In this document: positions 45,545-58,242 of the stretch, in pieces
Position numbering within the stretch: position 1 is the first letter of the stretch
Layout of the letters: every line of letters starts with the position of its first letter
Assembly: GCA_012184525.1 (NCBI GenBank)
Contig: WOFQ01000039.1
Span: forward strand, 186,001 to 250,000
Length of the DNA: 64,000 nt
Source of the DNA: Xenoacremonium recifei
Taxonomy: Eukaryota > Ascomycota > Sordariomycetes > Hypocreales > Nectriaceae
Direction: 5' to 3'
Notes under the pieces: model-generated
What the model was told of the DNA's origin: nothing
Database searches by the model: none
The model's input: the letters and a program-made list of their open reading frames with translations, nothing else
Translations under genes and position numbers: made by a program

Positions 45545-47373
45545 TTGAGCAACGACTCAGCAGCCTCAATGCTCAGCAAGCCACTGGGCCTTCGGAGACA
45601 ACGCCCGAAGTGCCAGTGGTGCTGAGAGAGAGGGAGAGAGAGGTGCGGTATGCAATCGAGGAGAGGACGGAGCGGCACCTCGGTGGCGGCCGGATCGCAG
45701 CAGGAGCGGCGACGGGTACCAGCAGCGGCGGTGGCACGGGGTAGGAAGATGGCACGAAGTTCTCGGCGAAAACAGGCCACCGGGCAGGGAGACCACGGGG
45801 AGGCGGCCGGGTTCTGAGAGAGGGAATGTTGCCTCTATGCCTCAGGAGCCTGTCCAAATACCAACAGGATGGTTCGCTTCCCAAGGCAAAAATCCGTGTC
45901 CGCCGAGAGTGGATGGGGGGGGGACCACTTGTGATGCGGGGACGTAGGAGACAACAAGAGCAACAAGCGAAGAGGAGAGGGGAACGACCAAAGAGGAGGG
46001 GTGTTGGAACAGGCAGAGTCAAGAAGAGCCCGAGGACATGGTGTGAGGTGAGTCTGGGGGAGAGTACCTGCATTAAAGAGGCACGTCGACTGTTCCGAAC
46101 CTCTGGGGCCAGAGTCATATTAACTAACTATCGCAGTAGTAGCTCTGCTAGGAGTACGGGGTCAGGTTCTGGCCATCAACAACAACCTAATGCCTGGCGG
46201 CGGCGGTGGGATCGCAAGCCCCTCCCCACACTATCACAACCCGACGAAAGCTTAGGGATGGATGCAGCCTTGGCGAAGGGGAGAAGGTTTGCTTTTCCAA
46301 TGGCTAGCTGCTGCGCGCCGCCTCACGATGGCCCGACGGCGTGCTGCCCATCCGCCAGCGGCAGGGCGAGGAGATGAGGGCTGGCGCCGCAACCTAACAG
46401 CCTAGCCCGAATCTCATCTGCGTTTTCCCGCGCCTCACGCGCGTCGCCTTGGAGTCGGGATCGACTGCTAGCCCCCGTGGCCCCGTGGCCCCCGGTCTGT
46501 GGCAGATTGGGTCTCGCCGCCGTGGACCCCCCTGGTCGCCCAGACCGTACGAAGGACAGTGTCCGATACTTTGGAGGAATCCGAGGAATCACTGGTGGCG
46601 TCCATCCGCATTAGCGTCTTCTGCCGCTCCGTTTTCTCTTGTCACGGCAACTTGTTATCTCTTACCCCCTCTTACCCCCGTCCCCGTCCGCTCAAAGCTT
46701 TGCCCTTGCCCGGTACCGCGTGTCTTGCCTCTCATCAGCCTTCATAAGGAGCAGAGTCCAGAGGACTCCCCCCCTGCTGTGGTAGAGAAGAAGAGAGAAA
46801 GCTTTCGCCCTCCAGAGAGAGCTGCTGCGCGTCGCGAGAGAAGGCGACGACCCAACGACAGCGACGACGACGTCGTCGACCAGGCTTACCAGGCGCTCTC
46901 CGTCCAACCCCTCTCGCCAGCGTCCAGCCGCCGGCCAATCTCTCGCCAACTCGTCTATCGGGCAGCCAGGCCGACGCTTACAACTGCTTCTGTTCGCCGA
47001 TACACACGCAAGCACGCACGCACGCGTAACTCTTCTCTCTCTCCCGCGCTCTCGTTGCTTCTCCGTACAGTACCGACTGAGGGCCCGAGTTGCGCCCGGA
47101 GACAAGGCAAATCCCCATCTGAGCTTCAGCCCGCCCGCCCCCCTACCAAAATCTTTTTTCCCTTATTTCCCGCCGTCGCCGCGTCGCGCCGCGCCGACAT
47201 TGGCTCCGGACTTCCCCCCTTGATTAGTCTTCGTCCCACGGCTCCTCGCCCGCTATCACTAGATCCCGTGTGGTTGGCCCACAACCTAACCTGGGCCGAA
47301 ACCGTGGCTCTGGAAGAAAGCAGCGAGCGCTGAACTTGAAGCAAGCTAACATCAGCTCGTCGGAACTATCGTC
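45545..47373. other. Divergent intergenic stretch between the PF11951 and C2H2 genes
   Basis: About 1.8 kb holding two promoters and probably long 5' leaders. A frame open on the + strand from 46449 to 47333 (294 codons) has no ATG and is very rich in Arg, Pro and Ser, so it is taken as non-coding leader. No TATA box was seen. Confidence 0.5.
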
Positions 47374-48537
47374 ATGCCCGCCGCCATGTCCACCATGTCG
47401 ATCCCCTCGATTGTTCACATCTTCGAGGTAGGAATCAATGCCCCCCCGACTGGTTCTTTAGACTCCCTGATCCGGCATAAGCTGGAGATGGTGTCGCGAG
47501 AGCTCCCCCTGCCCCCCATCATCGGCTCTTCAGCTCTTGGAGACAAGACTCTGATCCGGGAGATGGGTGAGTACTTCACCCAAATGGCCCGCATCTTCTC
47601 AAGGCTCACCGATGACCTGGTCCGCGGTGCCCACGTGGAGCTGGCCATCATGGACGTGCACGAGAAGAGTCGCATCCAAACCAAGGTGTCCGACTTATCT
47701 ACCGTCGTCGCGATGGACGTTGAACACAGCAGATTGCGGTAAGAACCCTGATCCCAGCCGCCCCGGAGGACTCTCCCGTGACAACATGCCTGCACATATG
47801 TGCTCTGTGTGTGAAGGCCCAGCCAGTACTGACTGACAACTCTGAGTAGCAAAATCAGAGACTTGACCGAGAAATTCTCTCGTGACGTTGAAGATGTGTG
47901 GCGGACTGGTAGTGCGCAAAATGGAGCACTACAGCCGCCGTCCTCCTTTGCGAACGTTCCGGAGACCCAAGGATCGTCTTCTTCAAGACCACCAACCGGA
48001 GCAGGCGACGTAGATCCACGAGCCCACAACAGCTTCCCGGCGCCGCCAACTCAGACACAGCCAGGACAGATACCACCAGGCCAGATACTCCCGCTGCCGA
48101 GACCAACACCAATACTGCCTAACCCATTCACCGCAACGGGGAGCATCCAAAGCGTCGAAGATTCAGATGACGAAGACGAGAAGTTCTCCAAGATCGACAT
48201 GGAGGCGTTGAAGCAGAGAGGAAAAGGCTCATACTACTGTCCTTTGGGAACTCGGTGCGACAAAGGCGGCGTTGATAAGGCCGGAAACCTCGTCGTCTTT
48301 GATCGAAACTCATCATTCGCGTACGCTAGCCACTTGAATCATCCAGCTTATCTGGACACTGGGGGAAGAAGTTCACGATGCGCTAACTCCACACATAGGC
48401 AACACTGCAATAAACACTGCAAGCCTTGGCGATGCGACGTCCCAGGCTGTCCAAATCCTCCAAAAAAGCGCAAGTTCGCCCGTCGCGACGGTCTTGAGAG
48501 ACACAAGCAGACGGTGAAGCATGTCCCAGGAACCTGA
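47374..48537 (+). CDS. C2H2 zinc-finger protein, putative transcription regulator
   Basis: Three exons (47374-47738, 47850-48320, 48399-48537) encode 324 residues. The N-terminal 160 residues look helical, possibly coiled-coil or dimerising (LAIMDVHEKSRIQTKV, KIRDLTEKFSRDVEDVW). Residues about 165-230 are Pro/Gln/Ser-rich and disordered, ending in an acidic patch (SVEDSDDEDEKFSK). The C-terminus carries Cys/His pairs: CPLGTRCDKGG, then QHCNKHCKPWRCDVPGC and RRDGLERHKQTVKH, the latter reading as a C2H2 finger with a long Cys-to-His spacing, as in many filamentous-fungal C2H2 regulators. The third exon completes the finger; without it the histidines are lost. Intron borders are canonical with a GCTAACT-like branch in intron 2. 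Target genes are unknown. Confidence 0.78.
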
Positions 48538-51494
48538 TGCGCCAGTCAGCAGGCTAGACTTGCGCCATATGTAAGGGAGCGTAAGTAGGACAAAACGGGG
48601 GTCCAAGGACCAATCACAGACTTTGAGGGTGCGGGCTGGGCAACGTACAGCAACGTGGTTCACTTAGGTGTCTCGAGCCGCCCAGCCTGCAGCATATGAA
48701 CTATCTCTACCTGCATCGGGTCGGTCAAGCGCCTAGTCCTAACCACCTATCACGACGGAAAAGAAGGCGGCTCGATTTAGGGTTTTCAGGGTTCTCGGGT
48801 TATTAAAGTCCCAGAGCCGACTCAACAGTGTGTACGGCGTTACTTGATTCTTTACGGGCAGTAATATGAGAGGACAAGGAGAGGGTGGGAGAAGACGAGA
48901 TACCCAGCAACAGTGCTGGCACTTGGGAGGAGGACCGGGCTCATTCCTTCAGCTTCATCATTATCATACCACGTTTCACTGCTCAAATATCATACACTCG
49001 CTCTCACCGGCATAACATCACTTTAGTCGCCTGCGTAACGACGCATTCCGCCGGTCTTTCTGAGAGGAGAGATCAGCCGACGGAAGCCGTCAAACTTACA
49101 GTGACTCTGTCGTCAGGCATCATTCTGCTGCAAGCAAACAAGATTGACTTAGCTGTGTACTGACGTTGACGGGTCCAAGTTCTATAGGACAGCTTCCGGG
49201 GCCTTGGCTTACCTCAGGGTCAGATCGCCGTTGCACAATGGGAGACAAATGTGACCGGAATCTCAAGGCGGCATCAAAAAAACGGAGTTTGGAGGGACAA
49301 ATCGGCCAAACAGATAGCTATCAGGCGAGATGCCGCCCACAAGAGCAACACAGTCGTACGACCGGAGCCGAGCGCTTGAATCCTCCGACGACACGGAAGT
49401 ACAGCGCAGCCACGTCGCATGGTCAAACAGGTTTCGCGACACAAACAGCGCTGGCAACGGAGCCCAAACCCGCCCGACTAAGTGTACATTCTTGGCCACT
49501 GAACGGGAGGATCGGACTGGTGAATATCTTAAGGGTCCAAGGTAGGAACTCCATACCGGGTCCATGGTGTTTTTCGTCTCCACGAAAGCTGGATGACGCG
49601 CAGAAGCATGGCTTGGACGTTGCAAAATGACGCTCAGCCGGCGCTGAAGGATCAGGATCACGAGTACAGTACCGTGTAAGCGTGTCGGGGGGGCGGAGTC
49701 CGGGAGTGAGGACGCATCGACGACTATCGACATGGGACACGTAGAATATCGGAAACTTACAAACAGATTGCCTTTCACCGGCAGAGAGATCAGCCACCCC
49801 AGAGGGTCCTTCACTCCGGACAAGGATCATGGGTTGAAATCGCTCCTGGAACCACGGTGTCGGGGATTGAGGAGGCTGGGGGGGCGTCTCGAGCCTGGGA
49901 GACATGGGGCACGCGCACGATGACGAGCGAGAGAAGTCATGGCAATGTCAGGCGGTAGGGACTCAGGGGTCTTCACCGGTGTGATTGGGCACCGAGCTGG
50001 CAACGCCCATGGATGAAGCTGGAGCCTCAGCCTGGGATTTGCGATCCGATCTCAATGGCCAATCTGCTCTTCTCCACACAGAAACACACCGCCCATCCAT
50101 TAGTGGCGCACGTGGTTTCTGGCCGGTGCGGCCCTAGAGTAGAGAGGCCGCACTAGCATGGGGAGAGAAGGGGGGGGGAGTGTCGAGAGTTTCTCTCAGG
50201 TCCAAGCGGCAATGGGCTGCGGAATGGGGGATGAGGAACGAGAGCAGAGATGAGGACCCAGCGGAGAAGACGGCGAGTGGCAGAAGCTTCTGACGTGAGA
50301 GGGAAACACGAAGCATCAGGAGGAAGAGGGACAGAGGGCGGCACGGGCGTCATCCAGACAAGAAAGCATCACATGAGGCGGTGGAAGGGGACGGGCAGGG
50401 TTTGACGAGGCCGGCCAGGAGCAGACGGAGGGATACGGAGAATTGGCGATCAAAAGATCCGTGAGACGGATGCTTGCTCACTCGCTCCTCTGCTTGGCCA
50501 CACACCCAACGGCTCAGGGCGTCTACCAGAAGAGAGAAGAGAGAACAAGCACAAAACGAAGGCCAGAGAGGTCTGACGGAGCACAGCGCCGGGGTTGGTG
50601 GGCAGGATGAAGTCGATCTCGTGGGGAGCCCAAGCAACGGTGACGCTAATGCTGGTACTGGTGGGCTCGCCCTCTCCATCAAGTCGCATGTCAGGGACTT
50701 GTCATTGCGACTTACAGGGCCAGGACCGGTCAGCAGCTCTGCATGCATCGGCAGGGTCCTGAGGCCGTTGAGCGCAGGATGCATTCTTCAACGGGAGAAC
50801 GGCGCACGCACGCAGCAATGACAAGCAGCATCAGCGCAGCAGCCGCCGTCACCGCCATCAGGAGGCCAGTCAGTCAGTCAGCACCAACCCTGGCCGGGTG
50901 GGTGAGGGAGTGAGGCTGGCTCTCGCACCCATGCAACGCAATGCAATGCAATGCCATGCCAGCCAACACGGCAGACAGTTCACGGCGAAAATCACGAGGC
51001 AGCTCAGTTCGGCTTGCTGCGGCGGTCGTTCGCAGACGCTCGTACATCCAGCACGGAATCGAGTCTGGCTTGTACTCTGTACAGGCCGGGACGATCAAAC
51101 AGAGGCACATCGCCGGTGTGCGCGGGCTGTGCTGGACTGCTTGTTTCCCGTAGGACGGCCCGGGTCACAGAGCAGCAAACAAGCAAGCAAGGCGAGAAGA
51201 ATCTCACACAGCCGCTACGGCGTCACAGACCGGCCGCTACGGGTGACAGAAGTACAAGCGGCCGTCATCCGCGAGCAGCACGCGAACTGCACAACGAGAG
51301 GCTACCAGCGCTCCGGCCGTTAGCTGACAAGCTGACTGGCTGGGATGTTCCGCTTTTGCCCCTTTGGGACTTAGCCACGGGCTCTCTTCTCTCCTCTCGC
51401 CTGGCTATGCGTATGAGTGGCCCGTCGTACGGCGGCGGCGGTCGTACTATCACGTCGTCTTTCTGGCCTCGCTCGCTCATCTCGTTGGAAGCGG

Positions 51495-51525
51495 GCTGGA
51501 ACCTTGCTGGAACCTTGCTGGAACC
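51495..51525. repeat. Short tandem repeat, 11-base unit
   Basis: GCTGGAACCTT occurs at 51495-51505 and 51506-51516, followed by the first nine bases of a third copy. Non-coding, probably slippage. Confidence 0.9.
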
Positions 51526-52123
51526 ATGTATCGGTCCCTCTCGACCCTGTACATGGCGGTCACGTACCGGCCAGGTGCCTCGCACGCTCGACCTATCGCG
51601 TATCATTCTTGTCATGTCATGTCGTTTGCCCCCCTGGTCGCCGGGTGTTGGACGAGTCAACGACACGCCGGCCAAGTCCAAGTTCCCCCCCCCCTTCTTC
51701 CTTTTTCTTCTCTTCCCTCCCTCTGCCTAGTGACTAGGGCTCTCTGCTCTGCTCTGTACTATTCCCAACCCGAGCATGGCATGGTTCCATCCGTCGGGAT
51801 CAGACAGATCCTAGGGGCCCTGGGGCGCAAGGCAAGGGCCCAAGGACCCGAGGCGGACACGTCAATCTCGTCGTTCCTTGGTTGACTTAGACGCCCCCCG
51901 GAGCTCCACGATGTGGTTGGCGTCGTCTCGGCTTCTGGCATCTCGTGCGTGCGCTGGAGCCAAGAACAGCGAATGAATTCCTCTGGGACCGAGTTACTCG
52001 ACATTGCTTGCTCTCTCTTTGGGCTGCTCGCCCGATCGCTTCCCTCTCCTCTCCGAGCGCCGGCCCGGACAGGCTCTCGTCGCCTGGTCTGGCTGGGGAG
52101 GGGGGAGTGGGAAATATTTTAAG

Positions 52124-52130
52124 TATAAAG
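52124..52130 (+). promoter_or_regulatory. TATA box candidate of the amine oxidase gene
   Basis: TATAAAG, preceded by an AT-rich patch (AAATATTTTAAG), lies 288 bases upstream of the ATG at 52418. A pyrimidine-rich leader follows, consistent with a core promoter. Confidence 0.45.
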
Positions 52131-52417
52131 CCGTCGCGCGCCCATCTCGACTTGATGGTGATCTCGTAATTAACTTGACTGACTATCTATCAACCGACGC
52201 CGCCGTCTCTTCCTTCATCTCCAGCTAGGTGGCCTGCCTTTCTTCTTTGAGGAGAAAAAAGTTGCATCGTGGCGCTCAACCTCTTGTCGCTTGTTGTCCT
52301 GTCCTGTCCCGTTCCCCCCCAACCACAACCAAACCCTGATCCCGATACATACATAACATACATACCTTGCCTTCCCTCCCCTCCCCTACATTGCCTAGAC
52401 AGCACACCAAACCAATC

Positions 52418-53929
52418 ATGGCTGCCACCTTCTCCTCCGTCCTGATCATCGGGGCCGGCAACTTCGGTGCGGCCACGGCCCTGTCGCTCGTCAAGAAGGG
52501 CGAGATCCAGGTCACCCTCGTTGACACGGCCCCGTATCCCAACCCCAGAGCCGCCTCCCACGACGTCAACAAGATCGTCCGGGACGACTACCCGGACAGG
52601 CTCTACATGCGCATGCTTGCCAAGGCCATGCCCATGTGGCGCAGTGACGAGCTCTACAGCAAGTGGTATCACGAGGTCGGCATGCTACGGGCGGACGAAT
52701 CCGACTTTGGCGAGGAGAGCATCCGCTCATACCGCGAGATGGGCATCGCCAATGCCTCCGAGTTCCTCCCCGTCGAGGAGGTGCGGCGGCGCTGGAACGG
52801 CGCGTTTGCGACGGCCAACTTTGAGAACCTCACGCACGTCCTCTACAACCCCAGCGTGGGCTTTGCCGAAGCAGACAAGGCCCTGGGCGCCGTGGTGCAA
52901 GCCGCCGTCGACCGCGGCGTCCGATACGTACTGGGCCACATGAGCGGCCTCGAGTTCGGCGCCCAGGGGGAGTGCACCGGCGTCAAGCTGCTGGACGGCA
53001 CGACACTGCGCGCGGACAAGATCCTACTGGCCACCGGAGCGCGGACAGGGCCGCTGCTGGCGCAGAGCGCGCCTGACAACAAAAAGCTGCATGTCGGTGA
53101 CCGGCTGCTGGCGACGGGTGCCGTCAGCTTCCACGCCAAGCTGCAGGGCGCGCAGAAGGACAAGTTTGCGACGATCCCGGTGCTCAAGAACTGTCTGAAG
53201 TCTGTCAAAGGTACGTACCTGTGTCTCTATGCTGTGCATGCATTGTATGATCTGTCACTGCGTCCCCGTCCCTCATCTGATGTTAGGCTAGACGTTGTTA
53301 GTGGGGGGGGAGAGGAGAGGAGCGAGTGGAGTTGAGGCTGACTTTCACTGACACGGCGATAGGTGAGGGCATGTCCATCTTGAAGGACGGCACTATCAAG
53401 TTCAACTGCGACCTGTGCTTCACCAACTACCAGCCCTTCCCGGCCACGGGCGAGATGATGTCTCTGGCCCCGGAGCAGTCCATGTACAACACGTGGACCG
53501 GCCCGCGCTTCCTGGACTTCTTCGAGAAGCGAGCCCGCAACACGCTCGACGGCATCTACGGCAAGGAGGTCGAGAAGGTCAAGGTTGACGCCTACAGGAT
53601 GTGCTGGTAGGCAAACTCACCGTCCCCTCGTGACCCTCACTCTCACTGACACGTTGGCCAGGGACGCATCGACGCCGACGCACGACTTCCTCGTGACTGC
53701 CCACCCGCACTGCCAGAACCTCTACTTGGCGACGGGCGGCTCGTTCCATGGCTGGAAGTTCCTGCCCGTCATCGGAGACTACGTCGTGGACCTTCTCCAG
53801 GGCACCCTGGACGCCGAGTATGCGGATCGCTGGGGCTGGGACAAGAAAGGAGGCGATGGGCACTCGGCGAATCCCACGTACCAGATTGTCGGGGACCTGC
53901 AGCAATGGACCTCAGGCTGGGCCAACTAG
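52418..53929 (+). CDS. FAD-dependent amine oxidase, amadoriase / sarcosine-oxidase family
   Basis: Three exons (52418-53210, 53363-53606, 53662-53929) encode 434 residues. The N-terminus has the dinucleotide-binding motif VLIIGAGNFGAATALSL, and the whole protein follows the DAO/MSOX fold. Cys345 in YRMCWD sits where family members attach FAD covalently, and the C-terminal signature HPHCQNLYLATGGSFHGWKF, followed by LPVIGDYVVDLLQGTL, matches fructosyl-amine oxidases (amadoriases). These enzymes deglycate Amadori products or oxidise secondary amines, releasing hydrogen peroxide. Close relatives oxidise sarcosine, pipecolate or saccharopine, so the substrate is uncertain. No peroxisomal SKL-type tail is present (ends WTSGWAN), unlike many fungal amadoriases. 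Codon 346 (Trp), next to the flavinylated Cys, is split by intron 2. The gene stands alone between two long gene-free stretches. Confidence 0.9.
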
Positions 53930-54205
53930 GATGCGGCCAGCTATGTCCAGTGAGCGAGCGTTCTCCGGAGACAGTCTGATGAAGGGCTGAACGAAGTGGA
54001 GAGACGAGCAGCAATAGCGCTGCCAGCGGCGGAGAACTGAAGAGACGAAAAAGCAAACATGAAAGGAGAAAAAAAAAGAGAAGGAAAAAGAAAAGAGACA
54101 ACGACTAGTCGGGCCCCCTGGTCAACCGCACACGATTTCCTGACAGCATGACCAGAAAGGTGGCCTTGCTCTTGAGCCCAGGCTCCGGCGCGTATGTCCA
54201 GACTT

Positions 54206-54255
54206 GGATGGGATGGGATGGGATGGGATGGGATTGGATTGGATCGGATCGGATC
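54206..54255. repeat. Pentanucleotide array GGATN, ten units
   Basis: Ten perfect five-base units in a row, GGATG five times, GGATT twice and GGATC three times. Only the last base varies and it changes in blocks, so the array probably grew by slippage after point changes in single units. Confidence 0.95.
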
Positions 54256-57200
54256 ACACGATGGAGTTTTCTTGGATTGCCCCCTCTTACACCCCGTCGT
54301 TTTGCTCTTCGCCCCCTTGATTGGCTGACTACACGTTGCTTTGGTCTTCTTTGCGCTCCATCATCATCAGCATCAACAACAGCATCACCGTCGTTCCCAG
54401 GCAACACCCCCTTGCTTGTCCCGCCACTGCCCCAGCCAACTTGCATTGCTGGCCTCCAAGGAGACTAACTTTGTCGTCCGGGGTGGGTGGGCATCGATGG
54501 AGGATTTCGTATCCCAGTTTGCTTTTTCCTTGCTTCTAGCTTCGTCTATCGTTTCCCCTTTTTCTGCGCTTTATCACATTTGCATGGGCTTGGAATTCGG
54601 GAGCAAGTTGGAAAAGACGCGCAAGTCCCTACGGACGCAGAGGTCGTTTACCCACGTACACGACGGGTTTGGGACAGGATCCCACGGGAAATCATCAGCA
54701 TCAGCATCATCATTGTTTACCAGCATCATCATCATCACCATGGAGCCATCATTGCATCTAGAACGTTTGGTCTTTTGTTTCATCTTTGCTTTTTTATTAT
54801 CAATATTACTTTTTGGATAGCAATCTCCCAATCAGAGCTGCAGCTTTGCCGGTGTTCATCTCATTCACTCAAGCCCCGTCAGACTAATAACTTTATGCCG
54901 TCCGCAGCAGTACGATGACGAAAGGAATTTTCAAAGTGCTGCTTTTCAGCCCGCAGCTGACAGGGCGTATTGGCCAGAACGCCCTGTTGTCTCTAAAGGG
55001 GGAACGTTCTCCGTAATTCTTGTTACAGGCTTTCAAGCAGACGTCTCACTTGGTGACGCAGGTTGTCACGAGGTTCAACAAGCGGGATGAAGGGGTCCAT
55101 CAGCATCGGTACTTGGACGCTCAGACCTTGAAGCGATCCCCAAGAACAAGGGCGGAACCATGGAACCAACCGAGAAGCGAGCGCACGTCCACGCCGTTCC
55201 TCATACGAGTGGCTTCTCGCCTTTGCGCCTCGTTCACCAACTGGCCACGGATTCACAATGCCCAAGCTCTGTCAGACAAATATCGACATGGATATCCTGT
55301 CAGAGACACAAGGTTCACGACGAGTCAGGAACCTTGTTAGTGGCCTCCGAAGTTCCCGGCGTTGCGGTTGGTGATGGGGGGGCAGGGATAGGCGAGATCC
55401 AGCCGAGAATACCACCAGACTGGAAGACTTAGGCTTCTCCAGAGAGGGTGTCCTGTCGGGGGCTTCGGTAGTTATCGCTCCGACACTAGGGACTAAGGGA
55501 ATCCTGCGAGAGAGCAACGGAAACTTGACAAGCAGCACGGCAGGCCTCTGTTTGGGGTCTCTTCACCACCCGCAACTAGGGGCCCTCAGCAAGCTAACCA
55601 GCGGCTCCAGCGCTTTGATTGCGTCCCTGTAGTCTGGTTCAGTGGCTTGCCAGAGCGAGGCGGAGGTGGATATGGGCTGTGGATCGTCATCAAGGGTGGC
55701 AGCTCTTCATGGAACACCCTGCGAGAAGGGTTGGGGTTTCCGAGGGCCAGACCTGAGCTGCAGATCGCATCTCCTGAGCCACCGCGAGGACAAACAGACA
55801 AGGTTGATCATGGGGCAGTCGGTCATGGCACGATCCAAGGCTCGCTGCGGTTGTCATCCCGGACTATGCCCGTCGACGTCGACATTCGAACAACAACAGG
55901 CTCAGCAGCTTGACATCTCACGTACATGATACATACATACATGCGTCTGGGCATCGGTGCTGCAAACAAGCGCTGCACTTACATGCAGGACACAGATGCA
56001 ATGCAACAAATCCAGTTGCTTGTTGTTGCATACCACGCCACGCCACTCCATGGCGAAAAAGCCGCCTGCTGCTCCAATGACGGTTGGGCCTCGTGCCCGG
56101 TCACGCGGTTGACTCCGGACGTTGGATGCGGACGTGGCACGCAGCGGTGACTTGCTTCCTGGCATGCTTTACCGGTGTTGCGTTGCAGCATGCCCCGGCA
56201 CGTGGACGACCAGACAGCCAGTCGACGGCTCCGGGGCATATCTCGACGGCTCCATACCGGTGAAGGGCGATCCGGGCATCATTACGTAGGGCACGGAAAC
56301 TCGAGAGCTCGAGAGGTTCGCCAGATCGCGGCTACACCCGTCTTCGACCACTTGGCTGGCTATCGTTGGTGTGACCCCCATGGCATGAGGGCTTCTTCTG
56401 GCACACTTGCAGTTGCTGGTCGAGGCCTGACAAGCAGCTGACGGGCGCAGGCGGCGATCCTACAGTAGGCTCCGTGTGTACCCAAGCAAGCAGGCCGGAC
56501 TGAGGGAAATGCAACTGCAACTTCATGGACAGCAAGGCCTCGCCCAGAACGTCACGTCACGATGGAGGCCCGCCGGCGTTGGTCCAGACAGAGAGACGGA
56601 CAGAGCCCAACAGCGAGTGATTGAGGACGTTTCGTTTAGCTACGGGACAGAGCTGTCCAGGTCTCGGCTCCGCCATCTCATCACCCTCCATGTCTCTCTT
56701 CCCCACAGCCGCTGGCTGGTGCCCGTCCTTCTGTCTCAATGCCCCGGAGCCCGCCCGCATCGGTCAGCTGGGCCTTCGTTAGCGGGCACTCACTCGTTCA
56801 GCTTTACATATGTCTCATCTTAGAGCAGTGTCGAGACTCGATGATCGAGGTTTGCTTCTTTGAAGACGGAGAACAGCAAAAGGTCTGGCCGAGGCAGCCG
56901 GCAGGGATACTGGTGGAGCTGGGCCTCAAACCCCTGCTGCATCTCAGCGAGATTGTGCGGTTCTTGCGCAAGTGCAAGCCGATGAAGCACCAGCACCATC
57001 AGCTTGGGTGCGGTGCGGTGCAGGGAAACGAACACCAAGGAAAAAGCAAAGCCCGTTACACCGATCGCTGGGCTCGAGCACCTGAAACGCAGCCTCACCG
57101 CCAGACGGCAGGCGAGAGTCCTAGATCTGAGGGCTCATAATGTCATGGGTCCTGGATGGCTTCTCCGTTCAGCTGAGCAACTCCCCTTGCCGAACAGCTG

Positions 57201-58157
57201 AACGAGCTAGACCCAACCAGCGGCCGCAAAGTCAGCAGTGTATCGGGACAGACGCAAGGGAGACACGGGCCAAACGCGGCACGGAGCGGGTCGGCATCAT
57301 GGGAACAGCTTGAAGGATGCCAATTGGGGAGTTGATGAGGACCGTGATGGGAGTTCTGCCGTCCCGTCTGGCTAGCGAGTCCGAGATTCCTGGTGGCTGC
57401 GGCATCGAGGCCCAACACGCTCAGTGTGATGCCCGCCCATGTCCAATAAGCTCGGCTGCCCTATCGCTGATCGCTCATTTCACAAATGTTATCAATCACA
57501 CGAGGCGAGCAAAGACCCGGAGGATTACTCAGATTCGAATCTGATTTGCCTGACAGGGGGGTAGGTGTTGGGCCGGACTACAGAGTAACCTACTCAATGG
57601 GGCGGAGGCCTTCGTCGAAACACGGCAGATCTGAGAGTCCGGCTACGTAGAAGCTAGGTGAATAGTCTCAAGCCTCTCTCGTTCAGCTTGCCAGAAACGT
57701 GCAACAGAAACAGCACGAGAAAGGGGGGGGGAACGGGACGCGAGGAGGGCTGGCTGGGCCTTCATCACCAACACCAAAGAACCCAACACCAGCCCGTACC
57801 CACTCACACGAGGCCGATCCCTCGTCTCAAGAACAGACGAAAAAGCAAAAAGCGCGCCGGATGCAAGCCTGGCCGTGGGAGGAAAAAGCAACGTCGTCCT
57901 CCACCGCGCTCACTGGCGCGGCCGCAAGCAAGGCAAGCACACCGCAACGCGATTCCGAGGCCCTTCACGGGCGGTTCTCATTCGCTCAGTATTCGCACGT
58001 TGCTGGGCATTTGCTTCTTGCGGCGCTGCGATGTCTCGGTCTGGGGTTGTAATTGGGCTTGGGCTTGCTTGCCCCCCCGGCAATGAAGCTAGAGAGGTGT
58101 GATGGCGACGGACCCCCATGCGCTCATTTCGTAATGGACTGGTGTTGGCGTGGGCAT

Positions 58158-58242
58158 GGGGGAGGTTGGGGGGGAGAGAGGGGGAGAGGGGGAGGAGGAG
58201 AGGGAGAGTGGTGAGCAGAGGAGGAGGAGGAGGAGGGTGAAG
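58158..58242 (+). repeat. Polypurine (G/A) tract
   Basis: A run of about 85 bases made almost only of G and A (GGGGGAG and GAGGAGGAG segments) on the + strand, interrupted by a few T. Such tracts can form triplex or quadruplex structures; here it is non-coding. Confidence 0.8.

Larger units (their letters stand above)
48538..52417. other. Gene-free 3.9 kb stretch upstream of the amine oxidase
   Basis: No gene is supported on either strand. Open frames of up to 259 codons around 50.9-51.7 kb overlap in three frames and are rich in Arg, Ser and Pro without motifs. Short simple repeats occur (an 11-base triplet repeat at 51495 and AATGC runs near 50935). The right end holds the promoter and leader of the amine oxidase. 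Confidence 0.45.

Noticed and set aside
46449..47333. 294-codon open frame upstream of the C2H2 gene
   Set aside because: Begins with TTG, contains no ATG, and is Arg/Pro/Ser-rich; more likely 5' leader DNA.
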